From Marinobacter xestospongiae (GTDB lineage: Bacteria; Pseudomonadota; Gammaproteobacteria; Pseudomonadales; Oleiphilaceae): DNA of 64,000 nt. Shown piece by piece: positions 37,158 to 45,490 of the stretch (positions within the stretch are counted from its first letter, which is position 1; the number at the start of each line of letters is the position of its first letter). A program made the translations under genes and the position numbers. The stretch covers positions 186,001-250,000 of the forward strand of contig NZ_JAKZAK010000001.1 in assembly GCF_023156385.1 (NCBI RefSeq), in the 5' to 3' direction. Under the pieces are notes generated by a model that saw only the letters and a program-made list of their open reading frames with translations, did no database searches and was not told where the DNA came from.

Positions 37158-37898
37158 ATGCAGATTATTCGAGTCATTGCCCGCTTGCTGGACTACCCCA
37201 CCGCGGAACTGCAGAGCGCCAAGGATGCCCTGGTCACCACGGTCTTGGAGGAAAGCCATCTGACCACCCCGCACAAACAGGCGTTGCTGCGCTGTGTGGA
37301 GGTGTTCTGCGATGAAGACCTGATGGACCTGCAGGAGGCCTACGTCAGCACCTTCGATCGGGGACGCTCGCTGTCGCTGCTGCTGTTCGAGCATGTGCAC
37401 GGTGAATCCCGCGACCGCGGCCAGGCGATGGTGGACCTGCTCGGCGAGTACGAGGCCGCCGGCCTGGAGCTGGATGCCCGGGAGCTGCCGGACTACCTGC
37501 CGCTGTTCCTGGAATTCCTCTCCACCCGGTCACAGGCGGAGGTGCGCCACTGGCTGGAGGACATTCACCACATTCTCGGGCTGCTGGCCGAACGGTTGTA
37601 CCAGCGTGAGAGTCTGCATCATGCACTGTTTGACGCCCTGCTGGATCTGGCCGGTCAGGCGCCGGATCGGCGCCAGCTGGCGAGCCTGGTGGCGGACGAG
37701 GTGCGGGATGACACCCCCGAGGCGCTGGACAAGGTCTGGGAAGAGGAAATGGTGCGGTTCGTGGATGATCAGAGCGGTCCCTGCGGCAGTTCCGGTGCGG
37801 TCGGCCAGCGCCGTCGCGAGCTGGAACAGGTACAGACCATCCACTTGAGCGATCAGCTGATGCCGGCGGCGGATCAGTTGCCGGCAGGGCGCGCCTGA
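37158..37898 (+). CDS. narJ: nitrate reductase assembly chaperone NarJ
   Basis: This predicts 246 residues. The ATG at 37158 is preceded by GAGGAG. An all-helical TorD/NarJ fold is indicated by YVSTFDRGRSLSLLLFEHVHGESRDRGQAM (split around residues 56-85) and ELPDYLPLFLEFLS. It binds the NarG N-terminus and delivers the molybdenum cofactor before membrane docking. Its place between narH and narI is the usual operon order. narI begins 20 bp later after an AGGAGG site. Confidence 0.95.
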   Translation: MQIIRVIARLLDYPTAELQSAKDALVTTVLEESHLTTPHKQALLRCVEVFCDEDLMDLQEAYVSTFDRGRSLSLLLFEHVHGESRDRGQAMVDLLGEYEAAGLELDARELPDYLPLFLEFLSTRSQAEVRHWLEDIHHILGLLAERLYQRESLHHALFDALLDLAGQAPDRRQLASLVADEVRDDTPEALDKVWEEEMVRFVDDQSGPCGSSGAVGQRRRELEQVQTIHLSDQLMPAADQLPAGRA

Positions 37899-37918
37899 GG
37901 GCGCAGGAGGGAATAACC

Positions 37919-38596
37919 ATGTCTTATTTCAACACACTGATTTTCGGAATCTACCCCTACATCGCCCTGGCGGTGCTGTTTATCGGCAGCTGGCTGCGTT
38001 ACGACCATGGCCAGTTCACCTGGAAGGCCGGCTCCAGCCAGATGCTGCGCAAGAAAAACATGGCGCTGGCCAGTGGTCTGTTCCATGTCGGTATTCTGGT
38101 GATCTTCTTCGGCCACCTTGTCGGTCTGCTGACGCCCCACTGGGCCTACGACTGGTTCATGACCGCCGGTACCAAACAGGTGATGGCGATTGTGGTGGGT
38201 GGTGTTGCCGGCGTGGCCTGCCTGGTGGGCGCGGTGATGCTGGCGGTGCGTCGCTTTACCGACCCCCGGGTCCGTGCCACCAGTACCGTGGCGGACGACC
38301 TCATCATTGTGCTGCTGGCGGCCCAGGTGGCGCTGGGGCTGCTGACCATCCTGCCCACCCTGGGACATCTTGATGGCAGCACCATGCTGCGATTCTCCGC
38401 CTGGGCCCAGGGCATCCTGACGTTCCAGGGTGGCGCGGCGGCGCACATTGCCGGGGTGCACTGGATCTACAAACTTCACATTTTCCTCGGGCTGACCCTG
38501 TTCGTGGTGTTTCCGTTCACCCGCCTGGTGCACATGTTCAGCGCGCCGCTGGAATACGTGACACGACGCTATCAGGTGGTGCGTAAACGCGCCTAG
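37919..38596 (+). CDS. narI: respiratory nitrate reductase, gamma (cytochrome b) subunit
   Basis: This predicts 225 residues and five membrane helices. Conserved histidines (in RYDHGQF, LFHVGILVIFFGHL, IYKLHIFLG and FTRLVHMFS) provide ligands for the two b haems. It oxidises quinol on the periplasmic side and passes electrons to NarH, contributing to the proton-motive force. It is the last structural subunit of the operon; the isomerase gene follows after 57 bp. Confidence 0.97.
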   Translation: MSYFNTLIFGIYPYIALAVLFIGSWLRYDHGQFTWKAGSSQMLRKKNMALASGLFHVGILVIFFGHLVGLLTPHWAYDWFMTAGTKQVMAIVVGGVAGVACLVGAVMLAVRRFTDPRVRATSTVADDLIIVLLAAQVALGLLTILPTLGHLDGSTMLRFSAWAQGILTFQGGAAAHIAGVHWIYKLHIFLGLTLFVVFPFTRLVHMFSAPLEYVTRRYQVVRKRA

Positions 38597-38653
38597 TCAG
38601 CCATCTCGGGCAATTATTGCAGCCGATCATGACAGCCGACTGGAGGACCGATC

Positions 38654-39457
38654 ATGCAGCTTATTCCCACCGGCGAAGCCGATAAGCCCCGCAACCAGTT
38701 TCCACCGGTGAGCGTTGGCGAGACCCTGATCCCGGAGGCGGACATCGCCGCCGAGTTGCAGCACCATCCCGCCACCGAAGTCAGCGAGGCCTGGCACCAG
38801 GCCGCCCGCAGTCTGGTGGTGCGGGAGCTGCTGCGCCAGGATGCCCGACGTCAGGGGATCTCTGGTGACAGTGAGGAAGCGGTGACCAGCCGGCTGCTGG
38901 AGCAGCAGCTGGCGATCCCGGACCCCGACGACGCCGACTGCCGCCGCTACTATGACGCCAATCCTGAGCGCTTCCGCAGTCCCACCCTGTTGGCCGCCAG
39001 CCACATTCTGTTGCCGGCGGCTCCGGACGACGGCGAGGAGCGGCAGCGTCAGCAGCGTCTGGGGGAGGAGCTGCTGGCGCTGCTGAGCCAGGGCGAGGCC
39101 AGCTTCGAGGCCCTGGCCCGGGAACACTCCGCCTGTGAATCCCGCCACCAGGGCGGCAGCCTGGGGCAACTGGTGCCGGGACAAACGGTGACCGAGTTTG
39201 AACGCCCGCTGTGGCACCTGCCGGAAGGGATCGCATCGACACTGATCGAATCCCGCTATGGCTGGCACCTGGTGCGTATCGACCAGCGCATCGAGGGCAG
39301 GATGCTGCCGTTTGAGCAGGCCAAACCCCGGGTACGGCAGTTGCTGCTGGAGGGCAGCACCCGTCGCGCCCTGCGCCAGTACCTGCTGGTTCTGGCGGCG
39401 GAGTTGGGAGTGGAGGGCGTCGATCTGGAGGTGTCCGGATCACCGCTGTTGCAGTAA
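38654..39457 (+). CDS. parvulin-type peptidyl-prolyl isomerase of the nar operon
   Basis: This predicts 267 residues. The N-terminal helical part (about 1-110) resembles SurA/NifM-type chaperone segments. The parvulin domain (about 114-225) has AASHILLP, FEALAREHSACESRHQGGSLGQL and YGWHLVRID, including the His and Gln-Gly-Gly-Ser-Leu-Gly core. No signal peptide is visible, so it works in the cytoplasm. An isomerase in this position is common in pseudomonad nar operons and is thought to aid Nar maturation. GGAGG lies 7 bp before the ATG. Confidence 0.88.
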   Translation: MQLIPTGEADKPRNQFPPVSVGETLIPEADIAAELQHHPATEVSEAWHQAARSLVVRELLRQDARRQGISGDSEEAVTSRLLEQQLAIPDPDDADCRRYYDANPERFRSPTLLAASHILLPAAPDDGEERQRQQRLGEELLALLSQGEASFEALAREHSACESRHQGGSLGQLVPGQTVTEFERPLWHLPEGIASTLIESRYGWHLVRIDQRIEGRMLPFEQAKPRVRQLLLEGSTRRALRQYLLVLAAELGVEGVDLEVSGSPLLQ

Positions 39458-39466
39458 ATGGCCTTT

Positions 39467-39480
39467 CTGATCCAGATCAA
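39467..39480. promoter_or_regulatory. ANR/DNR box upstream of the dnr-like gene
   Basis: CTGATCCAGATCAA matches TTGAT-N4-ATCAA at 9 of 10 positions. It lies 118 bp before the ATG and about 90 bp before the start point suggested by TATGAT at 39554-39559, so it would act from a distance or on a second promoter. Confidence 0.65.
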
Positions 39481-39503
39481 GTCGGTGTCAGAAAGCGGCC
39501 CGA

Positions 39504-39521
39504 TACCCCCGATATACCCCC
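39504..39521. promoter_or_regulatory. two TACCCCC heptamers, one helical turn apart, before the dnr-like gene
   Basis: TACCCCC at 39504-39510 and again at 39515-39521 form a direct repeat with an 11-bp period, just upstream of the likely -10 TATGAT (39554-39559). The word resembles the NarL heptamer TACYYMT and recurs before narG and narK1. Confidence 0.55.
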
Positions 39522-39597
39522 ATCGGGGGAGCGCCAATCGGTCGGCAAGGCTCTATGATAAACACACATATCAAATATATGATTAGAGGAGCTGGTC

Positions 39598-40347
39598 ATG
39601 GGGTTCGCCGAAGTCGTCAATACCAAGTTCAGTCAACCTGTACCGATGCCGGCGGAGGGCATCGAGACAGTCAGTGACGACCTCCGCGCCCTGCAGCAGC
39701 ACCCACTGTTCCGCGCCTTTGACGCGGTGGACTTTGCCCGGGTGATCCGCCAGGCCCGCCGGGTCCGGCTGGGACATCATCAGGTGCTGTACCGCCAGGA
39801 CATGCCCGCCAGCCACTTCTACTTTGTGGTGTCCGGCTGCCTGCGACTCTACCGCCTGGATGCCTCCGGCATTGACCGCACCCTGGACAGCCTCGCCCCC
39901 GGTGACTGCTTTGCCGAGGTGATGATCTACGCCGATCCGGCACGTTACGCCTGTTACGCCGAGGCACTGAAACAGAGCGAGGTATTAATGATCCCGGTCA
40001 AGGCATACCGGGCGCTGTTGGCGGAGAATCCGGACTATGCCCAGCACGCGTTGCGGCACTATGCCAGCCGCGCGGTGTCGCGGTTCCATGATCTGGAGAT
40101 CATGACCGTGCAGAATGCCCGGGACCGGTTGATCCGATATCTGGTTGACCTGCTGCCCGGTGGTGCCCGGGAGGGTGGCGAGGTGGAATTGCCATTGCCG
40201 AAGTGCCTGGTGGCGTCCCGCCTGGCCATGCAGCCGGAAACGTTTTCCCGCATCCTGGCCGAACTCAAGGCCAGTGGGTTGGTACGGGTGAACAAGAGCC
40301 GGCTGTTCATACCCAACCCGACCCGATTGATGACCCTCTCCCAGTGA
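39598..40347 (+). CDS. dnr: CRP/FNR-family regulator, DNR-like
   Basis: This predicts 249 residues. The cNMP-like beta-barrel (about 35-150) carries the DNR-type stretch GDCFAEVMIYADPARYACYAEAL. The helix-turn-helix is LVASRLAMQPETFSRILAEL (about 204-223) with E214, S217 and R218, the residues of FNR-class proteins that read TTGAT. The N-terminal four-Cys cluster of FNR is missing, so it is not an oxygen-sensing iron-sulphur protein. DNR proteins instead respond to nitric oxide through haem and activate nir, nor and nos genes. GAGGAG precedes the ATG. Position after nar and FNR-type boxes in the window support the call. The symbol is by similarity only. Confidence 0.8.
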   Translation: MGFAEVVNTKFSQPVPMPAEGIETVSDDLRALQQHPLFRAFDAVDFARVIRQARRVRLGHHQVLYRQDMPASHFYFVVSGCLRLYRLDASGIDRTLDSLAPGDCFAEVMIYADPARYACYAEALKQSEVLMIPVKAYRALLAENPDYAQHALRHYASRAVSRFHDLEIMTVQNARDRLIRYLVDLLPGGAREGGEVELPLPKCLVASRLAMQPETFSRILAELKASGLVRVNKSRLFIPNPTRLMTLSQ

Positions 40348-40381
40348 GTGGCGGCTTCGGCCCAACCACTCCGGCCTGAAT

Positions 40382-40409
40382 GGGGCAGCCGCTGGCTGCC
40401 CCTTTTTTT
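40382..40409 (+). terminator. rho-independent terminator after the dnr-like gene
   Basis: Stem GGGGCAGCC with loop GCT pairs with GGCTGCCCC (40382-40402), followed by seven T (40403-40409). Strong canonical terminator 35 bp after the stop codon. Confidence 0.92.
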
Positions 40410-40435
40410 GCCTTTCTGGAAAGCGGTGCGAAGGC

Positions 40436-41146
40436 TCAGAAGTGGTAGGCCACGGTGATCATCGCCAGCCCCTGTACGTCCTCCAGCTTGTCTTCCACTT
40501 CCTTGCGTTCCCGTGCCAGGCTGCCGGCATTGAGTACCTGGTTGGGATCAACCGCTGCCATGGACACATCGGCGTCCCGCATCGGGAAGATCAGCCCCAG
40601 TTCCATCATGAAATCGAAGCCGGGTTCGGCTTCCAGGCGGTTGCCCCAGCCCACGCTCAGGTAGGGGTTAACGCCCTGCTGGTTGGCGTCGAGGCTCAGA
40701 GACTCAAGGCTGTTGGCGGCCAGGTGCTGTCCCCCTACGTTGAGGGCGTCACCGACGTCGGCGTTCCCTTCAATGTCGGTTTTCTGCCAGATCAGACCAC
40801 CGGAGACGAAGATCTCGTCGGCCCAGCTTTTGAACGGGTACCAGTCCAGGCCGATCTGGGCGCTGTAGGTGCTCAGTTCGCCGTCGTCATAATCGATGCC
40901 CTTGACGTTGACGCTGTCAAAATCGTCGAGATCGCCATCCAGGCCGGCGAACTGGGCCCGCAGCTGAAACTGGTCATGGCCCATCAGTTTCCAGGGCAAA
41001 CGGGTACTGACCATGGCACCGCCACCCTGGGAGCCCAGGGTCAGACCCGCGCTGTAGTCAGCGGCAAGCCCCGGTACGGAGGCGGCCATCAGCAGGGCAG
41101 CGGCCAGGCCGCGTTGGAAGGACGAAGTGAGAGTTGGCTGTTGCAT
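40436..41146 (-). CDS. outer-membrane beta-barrel protein
   Basis: This predicts 236 residues. The ATG at 41146 was chosen over 41194 because AGGAAAA precedes it and it opens a signal peptide ending GLAA-DYSAG. The mature sequence alternates polar and hydrophobic residues in about ten strands and ends with VAYHF; the terminal Phe is the usual sorting signal for outer-membrane barrels. It looks like YfaZ-type or OmpW-sized porins of unknown substrate. It is divergent from the sensor kinase gene, with 223 bp between starts, so it may be a target of that system (inference). Confidence 0.75.
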   Translation of the reverse strand: MQQPTLTSSFQRGLAAALLMAASVPGLAADYSAGLTLGSQGGGAMVSTRLPWKLMGHDQFQLRAQFAGLDGDLDDFDSVNVKGIDYDDGELSTYSAQIGLDWYPFKSWADEIFVSGGLIWQKTDIEGNADVGDALNVGGQHLAANSLESLSLDANQQGVNPYLSVGWGNRLEAEPGFDFMMELGLIFPMRDADVSMAAVDPNQVLNAGSLARERKEVEDKLEDVQGLAMITVAYHF

Positions 41147-41369
41147 GAGGTTTTCCTGTTTGGCAATGGATAAACGACCGACGGTTCCGGTCATGCCAGA
41201 CAGCTTGCCGGGTCAGGGGCCGGGGTTCCTCAGTGGGTGTGTCGGGGTTTGTCATGGTTCTGTCGCGAAATCGTCACAATTCCCCACCCATTGGGGCTGG
41301 TCTCAGGTGATGAGCGAACTATGATTGGCGTTCCATCCGGCACGGGGCCGGGCTGTATCGGAGGTAACC

Positions 41370-42674
41370 ATGATTCGACTGTTCATCAGTCTGTACCTGA
41401 TCCTGCTGGCGGGTGTCTTCGCCTATAAGGCGATTGGGCAATACGCCATCACCCCGATGGTCCACGACTGGATCGAGTTGGATCGTACCAACGACTACAT
41501 TGGCGGCTTCTACATGTTGGATGCCCTGCACCAGCGTCTGCCCCCGGCCGAGTTTGACGCGGTATTGGCGAACTACCCGGATCGATCCAACCTGCCGCTG
41601 ACCATGATGACCAGTACCGATACCGCCATTCCGGCCCCGATCCGGGAGCGGCTCGTCGCCGGAGAGAGCAATGTGCTGGATCTGGAGGCCGACATTATCT
41701 ACCACCGCCTTTCAGGGCCTGAGTCGGGGCGGGTGGTGGCGCTGGGCCCCGTGGGCACCTATGAGCCGCTGATGGAGGCCTCACGCTGGTACGAACTGTC
41801 GATGTTTGTGGTGCTGGCGATGCCGGTGTTCTTCTGGCTGGCCCGGCTGCAGGCCAAGTTGCGGGGGCTGGAGCGGGTGGCGACCCGGTTGGGGGAGGGC
41901 GACCTCAGTGCCCGTGCCAGCGAGAAGGGCGGTGATCGGGTGGGCCGGCTCAATCAGGCCTTCAACCGTATGGCGGAGCGGCTGGAGAACCTGATCGCCA
42001 GCCATCGCAGTCTCACCAATGCGGTGGCCCATGAGCTGCGCACACCGGTAACCCGGGCCCGTTTCCAGCTCGACATGATGCGCCAGGAAACCGATGAGGC
42101 CGAACGTCAGGGGTATATGTACGGAGTCTCCGACGATATCGACGAACTTGCCGACCTGGTGGACGAACTGCTGACCTATGCCCGCTTCGACCGGGCGCCG
42201 CTGTCGCCGGCGCTGACGCCCCACAACCTCCACCAGAGTCTGGACAAGGTGGTGGCGTCCTACCGGCACAGCAGCGACATTCGGGTGGAGTATTCCGGGG
42301 GTTGGCACGCAGGTGACGAAAACAGGGCGATGGTGCCGTTTGAGCCCCGGCACCTGGAACGGGCCATCGGTAATCTGGTGGGCAACGCCCACAAGTACGC
42401 TCACAGCCGTATCCGCATCCTGGTGCGCCAGGACGGCGATCGTTGTGAGGTTCTGGTGGAGGACGATGGGCCCGGCATTCCGGTGGATGAACGGCAACGT
42501 GTGTTCGACCCCTTCCGCCGGCTCGACAGCAGCCGCACCCGGTCCACCGGTGGGTATGGTCTGGGGTTGGCGATTGTGCGCCAGGTGGCGTTGTGGCACC
42601 GGGGCCGGGTCACGGTAACGGACTCTGACCTGGGCGGTGCCTGCTTTTGTGTGTCCTGGCCCACTGTCTGGTAG
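41370..42674 (+). CDS. RstB-like sensor histidine kinase
   Basis: This predicts 434 residues from the ATG at 41370, preceded by GGAGGTAACC. A first membrane helix (about 4-24), a periplasmic domain of about 120 residues and a second helix (about 143-160) lead to HAMP and a HisKA domain with H221 (AVAHELRTPVTRARF). The ATPase domain has NLVGNAHKYA, EDDGPGIP and GYGLGLAIV. Length and sequence resemble E. coli RstB. It should phosphorylate the RstA-like regulator encoded 171 bp downstream. The signal is unknown; RstB homologues respond to acidity or divalent-ion stress. Confidence 0.85.
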   Translation: MIRLFISLYLILLAGVFAYKAIGQYAITPMVHDWIELDRTNDYIGGFYMLDALHQRLPPAEFDAVLANYPDRSNLPLTMMTSTDTAIPAPIRERLVAGESNVLDLEADIIYHRLSGPESGRVVALGPVGTYEPLMEASRWYELSMFVVLAMPVFFWLARLQAKLRGLERVATRLGEGDLSARASEKGGDRVGRLNQAFNRMAERLENLIASHRSLTNAVAHELRTPVTRARFQLDMMRQETDEAERQGYMYGVSDDIDELADLVDELLTYARFDRAPLSPALTPHNLHQSLDKVVASYRHSSDIRVEYSGGWHAGDENRAMVPFEPRHLERAIGNLVGNAHKYAHSRIRILVRQDGDRCEVLVEDDGPGIPVDERQRVFDPFRRLDSSRTRSTGGYGLGLAIVRQVALWHRGRVTVTDSDLGGACFCVSWPTVW

Positions 42675-42702
42675 AACGACACACCGGCCGCTAGAATGCC
42701 GT

Positions 42703-42792
42703 GAGTATCTGTCCCGTGAGTGCAGTTCACTTGAGTACAGTTTACCTGAGTGCATTTCACCCGAGTACAATTTACCTGAGTACAACAGCCCC
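42703..42792. repeat. six degenerate 15-bp tandem repeats upstream of the RstA-like gene
   Basis: Each unit begins GAGT: units start at 42703, 42718, 42733, 42748, 42763 and 42778. The best four read GAGTRCANTTYACYY (for example GAGTACAGTTTACCT and GAGTACAATTTACCT); the outer two are diverged. The array fills most of the 171-bp kinase-regulator gap and runs into the hairpin at 42782-42812. It resembles neither a CRISPR nor a known insertion sequence. Confidence 0.85.
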
Positions 42793-42812
42793 GCGTTAAC
42801 CGGGGCTGTTGT
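42782..42812. terminator. 12-bp hairpin between kinase and regulator genes
   Basis: ACAACAGCCCCG (42782-42793) pairs with CGGGGCTGTTGT (42801-42812) across a 7-nt loop, followed by TGTTCC. The strong stem but poor T-tract suggests an attenuator or weak terminator that lowers read-through into the regulator gene. Confidence 0.6.
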
Positions 42813-42845
42813 TGTTCCTGCCGCAACCCAAGGTTCTCGATCATC

Positions 42846-43562
42846 ATGCCGAAAGTGCTGTTCGTAGAGGATGACGACAAGCTGGCGTCGCTTATTGAAA
42901 AGTACCTGTCCCAGCAGGGCTTTGAGGTGGAAGTCATTGCCGATGGCAGCGATGCACCTGCGGCGGTGTTGGCCTCCCGGCCTGACCTGGTGATGCTGGA
43001 CCTGATGCTCCCCGGCAAGGACGGCTTTACCATCTGTCGGGAGATCCGCTCTCACTATCCCGGTCGCATCCTGTTCCTTACCGCCAGTGAGGACGATATG
43101 GACCATGTGGCCGGCATTGAGCTGGGGGCGGACGATTTCATCACCAAACCGATCCAGCCCCGGGTGTTGCTGGCCCGCATCCGCATGCTGCTGCGCCGAC
43201 AGGGCAATCAGGCCCGTTCAACCGACAGCCAGCCCCGGGATCTGAGCTACGGTGGGCTGACCATCCACGGCGTGCGCCGGGCGGTGGTGCTGGATCAGGA
43301 GCCGGTGTCACTGACCGCCAGTGAGTTTGACCTGCTCTGGCTGCTGGCCAGCCACCCGGAGGAAGTGTTGTCCCGGGATTATCTGTACCGGACCCTGCGG
43401 GGCATTGAGTATGACGGTATGGACCGCGGTATCGACAGCAAGGTAGCCACCCTGCGCCGCAAGCTGGGAGACAGCGCGTCCATGTCCACCCGCATTATCA
43501 CGGTTCGTGGCCAGGGCTACCTGTTCGCACCGGACAGCTGGGAAACCCGTAATACCGGCTGA
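42846..43562 (+). CDS. RstA-like OmpR-family response regulator
   Basis: This predicts 238 residues. The receiver domain has VEDD at 7-10, phospho-acceptor D52 (LVMLDLMLPGKDG) and conserved Thr/Lys (FLTASEDD, FITKP). The C-terminal winged helix of the OmpR/PhoB class includes LTASEFDLLWLLASHPEEVLSRDYL (about 158-182). It closely follows RstA in layout and pairs with the upstream RstB-like kinase. The ATG lacks a strong ribosome-binding site, and the leader contains tandem 15-bp repeats and a hairpin, so its expression may be modulated separately from the kinase. Confidence 0.85.
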   Translation: MPKVLFVEDDDKLASLIEKYLSQQGFEVEVIADGSDAPAAVLASRPDLVMLDLMLPGKDGFTICREIRSHYPGRILFLTASEDDMDHVAGIELGADDFITKPIQPRVLLARIRMLLRRQGNQARSTDSQPRDLSYGGLTIHGVRRAVVLDQEPVSLTASEFDLLWLLASHPEEVLSRDYLYRTLRGIEYDGMDRGIDSKVATLRRKLGDSASMSTRIITVRGQGYLFAPDSWETRNTG

Positions 43563-43655
43563 AGACAAACTGGGGACAAATTCAAGACGTTGTGCATTGC
43601 AATAATGTGGACAATAGGACTACCCAGCAAGGACTGACTCACAAGGAACCCATTC

Positions 43656-44174
43656 ATGCAAACCTCTGGTGCCTGCCAACACCTTCGTCGCCGCCTGGCG
43701 CTGCCAGCGGCCCTGATGACCGTGCTGCTGAGTGGCTGTGGCGGCAATGACGACCCGATCTTCCGGGAGATCAACGAAGAGATCAAAGTGGATCTCAAAC
43801 GCCTCGATATGAACCGGGACGCGCTTTACCCGGGTGAGAGCACCCGTCTGGAGTGGCGCTCGTCCGGCGCTCTGCTGTTCGATGCCCGGCTGTATCTGAG
43901 CGACGATGAAACCCTGTCCAGCGACGATCGTCGACTGGTGGACGAAGAATGCGGCGTGGAGCACGACGACCATTGCTCGGCCCTGCGCGAAGTCACCTTC
44001 CACTGCCGGTACGAGTCCGACAATGACTTCACCTGCCGCGAAGACGGCGATGTGCTGCAACGCAACAACCTTACCGACTATTTCCCTCAGCTGCCGTTCA
44101 CCGGCTACCTGATCCTGGAAATCTGCGGCGACCGCAACTGCGACACCCGCCGTGAGCCCATCACGTTTTACTGA
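43656..44174 (+). CDS. small lipoprotein, unknown function
   Basis: This predicts 172 residues. Lipobox LLSGC places the lipidated Cys near residue 28. The mature domain is beta-rich and acidic, with six further cysteines (ECGVEHDDHC, FHCRYE, FTCRED, EICGDRNCDT) that probably form three disulphides. AAGGAA precedes the ATG. It follows the RstA-like regulator by 93 bp and ends in a strong terminator, closing the backbone segment before the cassette island. No family was recognised. Confidence 0.75.
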   Translation: MQTSGACQHLRRRLALPAALMTVLLSGCGGNDDPIFREINEEIKVDLKRLDMNRDALYPGESTRLEWRSSGALLFDARLYLSDDETLSSDDRRLVDEECGVEHDDHCSALREVTFHCRYESDNDFTCREDGDVLQRNNLTDYFPQLPFTGYLILEICGDRNCDTRREPITFY

Positions 44175-44204
44175 CCCTGAACCCTCTGCTCTTCCCTGAA
44201 GCCT

Positions 44205-44230
44205 GCCGCCACGTTCGTGGCGGCTTTTTT
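44205..44230 (+). terminator. rho-independent terminator after the small lipoprotein
   Basis: Stem GCCGCCACG (44205-44213), loop TT, stem CGTGGCGGC (44216-44224), then six T (44225-44230). Confidence 0.92.
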
Positions 44231-44243
44231 ACTTCCGAAACAC

Positions 44244-44263
44244 GGAAAATAGACCTGTCCCGG
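44244..44263. repeat. short dispersed repeat, left copy
   Basis: A 20-bp word starting GGAAAATA and ending CTGTCCCGG is found here and, with 18 of 20 bases the same, at 46396-46415. It resembles short repetitive sequences scattered in gammaproteobacterial genomes. The following 44264-44452 shows no gene; it ends at the first cassette core site. Confidence 0.6.
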
Positions 44264-44492
44264 CGTCACTGTTCTTTATACAGTAGTATTGGGTGCGCAA
44301 AATGTGGAAGCCAAGCGATTACATGGTGACCCAATGAGAAGTGCGCTAAGCTGTTGTTTAATCGAAAACTTGAACCCGTGCCGGGATGTGTGAAATGCGG
44401 AGTTATCTAGAATCGGCTTTTTCGCAATATCGCGGAACGCGGTCTAATTGTTGTTAAGTGTGCGGTAACCATCTGCGGATAGTGAGGAAAAA

Positions 44493-44909
44493 ATGATAGA
44501 AAACTATAATCCCAACGAGTTCTACTCAAAAAGAGATTGGCTAAAGACTCTCTTGAATAGGTCCGAGCAACAGTTATCTGGTCTATACGGAATCAAGGAA
44601 AAAGAAAAGTTTAAAACCATTTTCTCCTTGGTTTCGCTGTTTCTTTCTTTTTCGTTGCTACTACTAACGTTGTTTGTGTTAATTAACCCAAATAGATCTA
44701 TCTTAGTTAGCCCTGAAATTCATCAATTTCTAGGTCCTATTTGTGTATTTCTTGGTTACTTTATTTTTAAATCCTCATCAAGTTTTTACGAGCATAGAGC
44801 AATCTTAAGGCAGGTAAGTGAATATATTTACCAACAACGAAAGGCAGTAGATAGAGCCGAAGAGGCACTACATTATTCAGAGGAGAGACTCAATGAAAAA
44901 AGATATTGA
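44493..44909 (+). CDS. cassette-borne two-helix membrane protein
   Basis: This predicts 138 residues, AT-rich codons. A soluble helical N-terminus (about 1-45) leads to two membrane helices at about 46-66 and 78-96 (FSLVSLFLSFSLLLLTLFVL and FLGPICVFLGYFIF). A charged helical tail follows (RAILRQVSEYIYQQRKAVDRAEEAL). The layout resembles SLATT-like two-helix effector domains, but similarity is too weak to assign. GAGGAAA precedes the ATG. It overlaps the next gene by 17 bp, so the two are coupled within one cassette. Function unknown. Confidence 0.7.
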   Translation: MIENYNPNEFYSKRDWLKTLLNRSEQQLSGLYGIKEKEKFKTIFSLVSLFLSFSLLLLTLFVLINPNRSILVSPEIHQFLGPICVFLGYFIFKSSSSFYEHRAILRQVSEYIYQQRKAVDRAEEALHYSEERLNEKRY

Positions 44910-45393
44910 GTCTTCAATTTCTGACCTTGAGAGCGTCACGAGCAACACAGAGAAAACCCTAGATAAATTAATACAAGCATCGGAAAAAGCAGATGCTAGT
45001 AGTTCGTCCACTCTGTTTGGTGCCGCAGGCGGAATTATCGGAGCACTGGCAGGCGCTTTGATTGCACCGTACATTGCTCTATCCGCGTTATTACTTTCAA
45101 CTCCGCTTACAGCTCTCGGCATTATCGGGGGAATTCTTGTATATAGAGGGCGAAATGGAATAAAGCTAGAAAAAATGATTGCTCAGAATCGAATTGCATG
45201 TGATGAAGTCTTGGATCGTATAAACAGCTTGCCAGAAAATGCCCCTCAAGACGTGATTGATGGTCTATGGGATAATTACAATATTCTAAATGGTGCATAC
45301 CGAAATCAGGCAGCTATTGCTTTATCCCCAAAAGAAAAAAGTAAGCAAGGCTTGATGCTTCCAGGAGGCTCAAAGAAAACACTTAACAAGTAG
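44893..45393 (+). CDS. cassette-borne coiled-coil and glycine-rich membrane protein
   Basis: This predicts 166 residues. Residues 1-38 are a predicted coiled coil (MKKDIESSISDLESVTSNTE onward). Two small-residue-rich membrane helices follow (AAGGIIGALAGALIAPYIAL and LGIIGGILVYRG, about 44-62 and 76-88), then a soluble helical tail. Gly/Ala-rich helix pairs occur in holin-like and pore-forming proteins. GAGGAG lies 7 bp before the ATG inside the upstream gene. Its stop codon falls just after the ACTTAAC box that begins the cassette's attC site. No family recognised. Confidence 0.7.
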   Translation: MKKDIESSISDLESVTSNTEKTLDKLIQASEKADASSSSTLFGAAGGIIGALAGALIAPYIALSALLLSTPLTALGIIGGILVYRGRNGIKLEKMIAQNRIACDEVLDRINSLPENAPQDVIDGLWDNYNILNGAYRNQAAIALSPKEKSKQGLMLPGGSKKTLNK

Positions 45394-45483
45394 TTGCAGT
45401 TCGTTCCGGCCCTGGCGGGCCTCCACCGGACCGGTTTGCTCCGCTGCGCTTCGCAACCCGGCCGCTGAACATCGGCGTTAGCA
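45381..45483 (+). other. attC site of cassette 1
   Basis: Box ACTTAAC (45381-45387), an imperfect palindrome rich in GGCC/CCGG arms, and core GTTAGCA (45477-45483). The ACTTAAC box is the exact complement of GTTAAGT at 44453, where this cassette starts. It overlaps the end of the upstream coding sequence. Confidence 0.85.
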
Positions 45484-45490
45484 CTACATT

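Noticed and set aside
42703..42792. 15-bp repeats as a CRISPR array
   Set aside because: Units are contiguous without spacers and too short; no cas genes are nearby.
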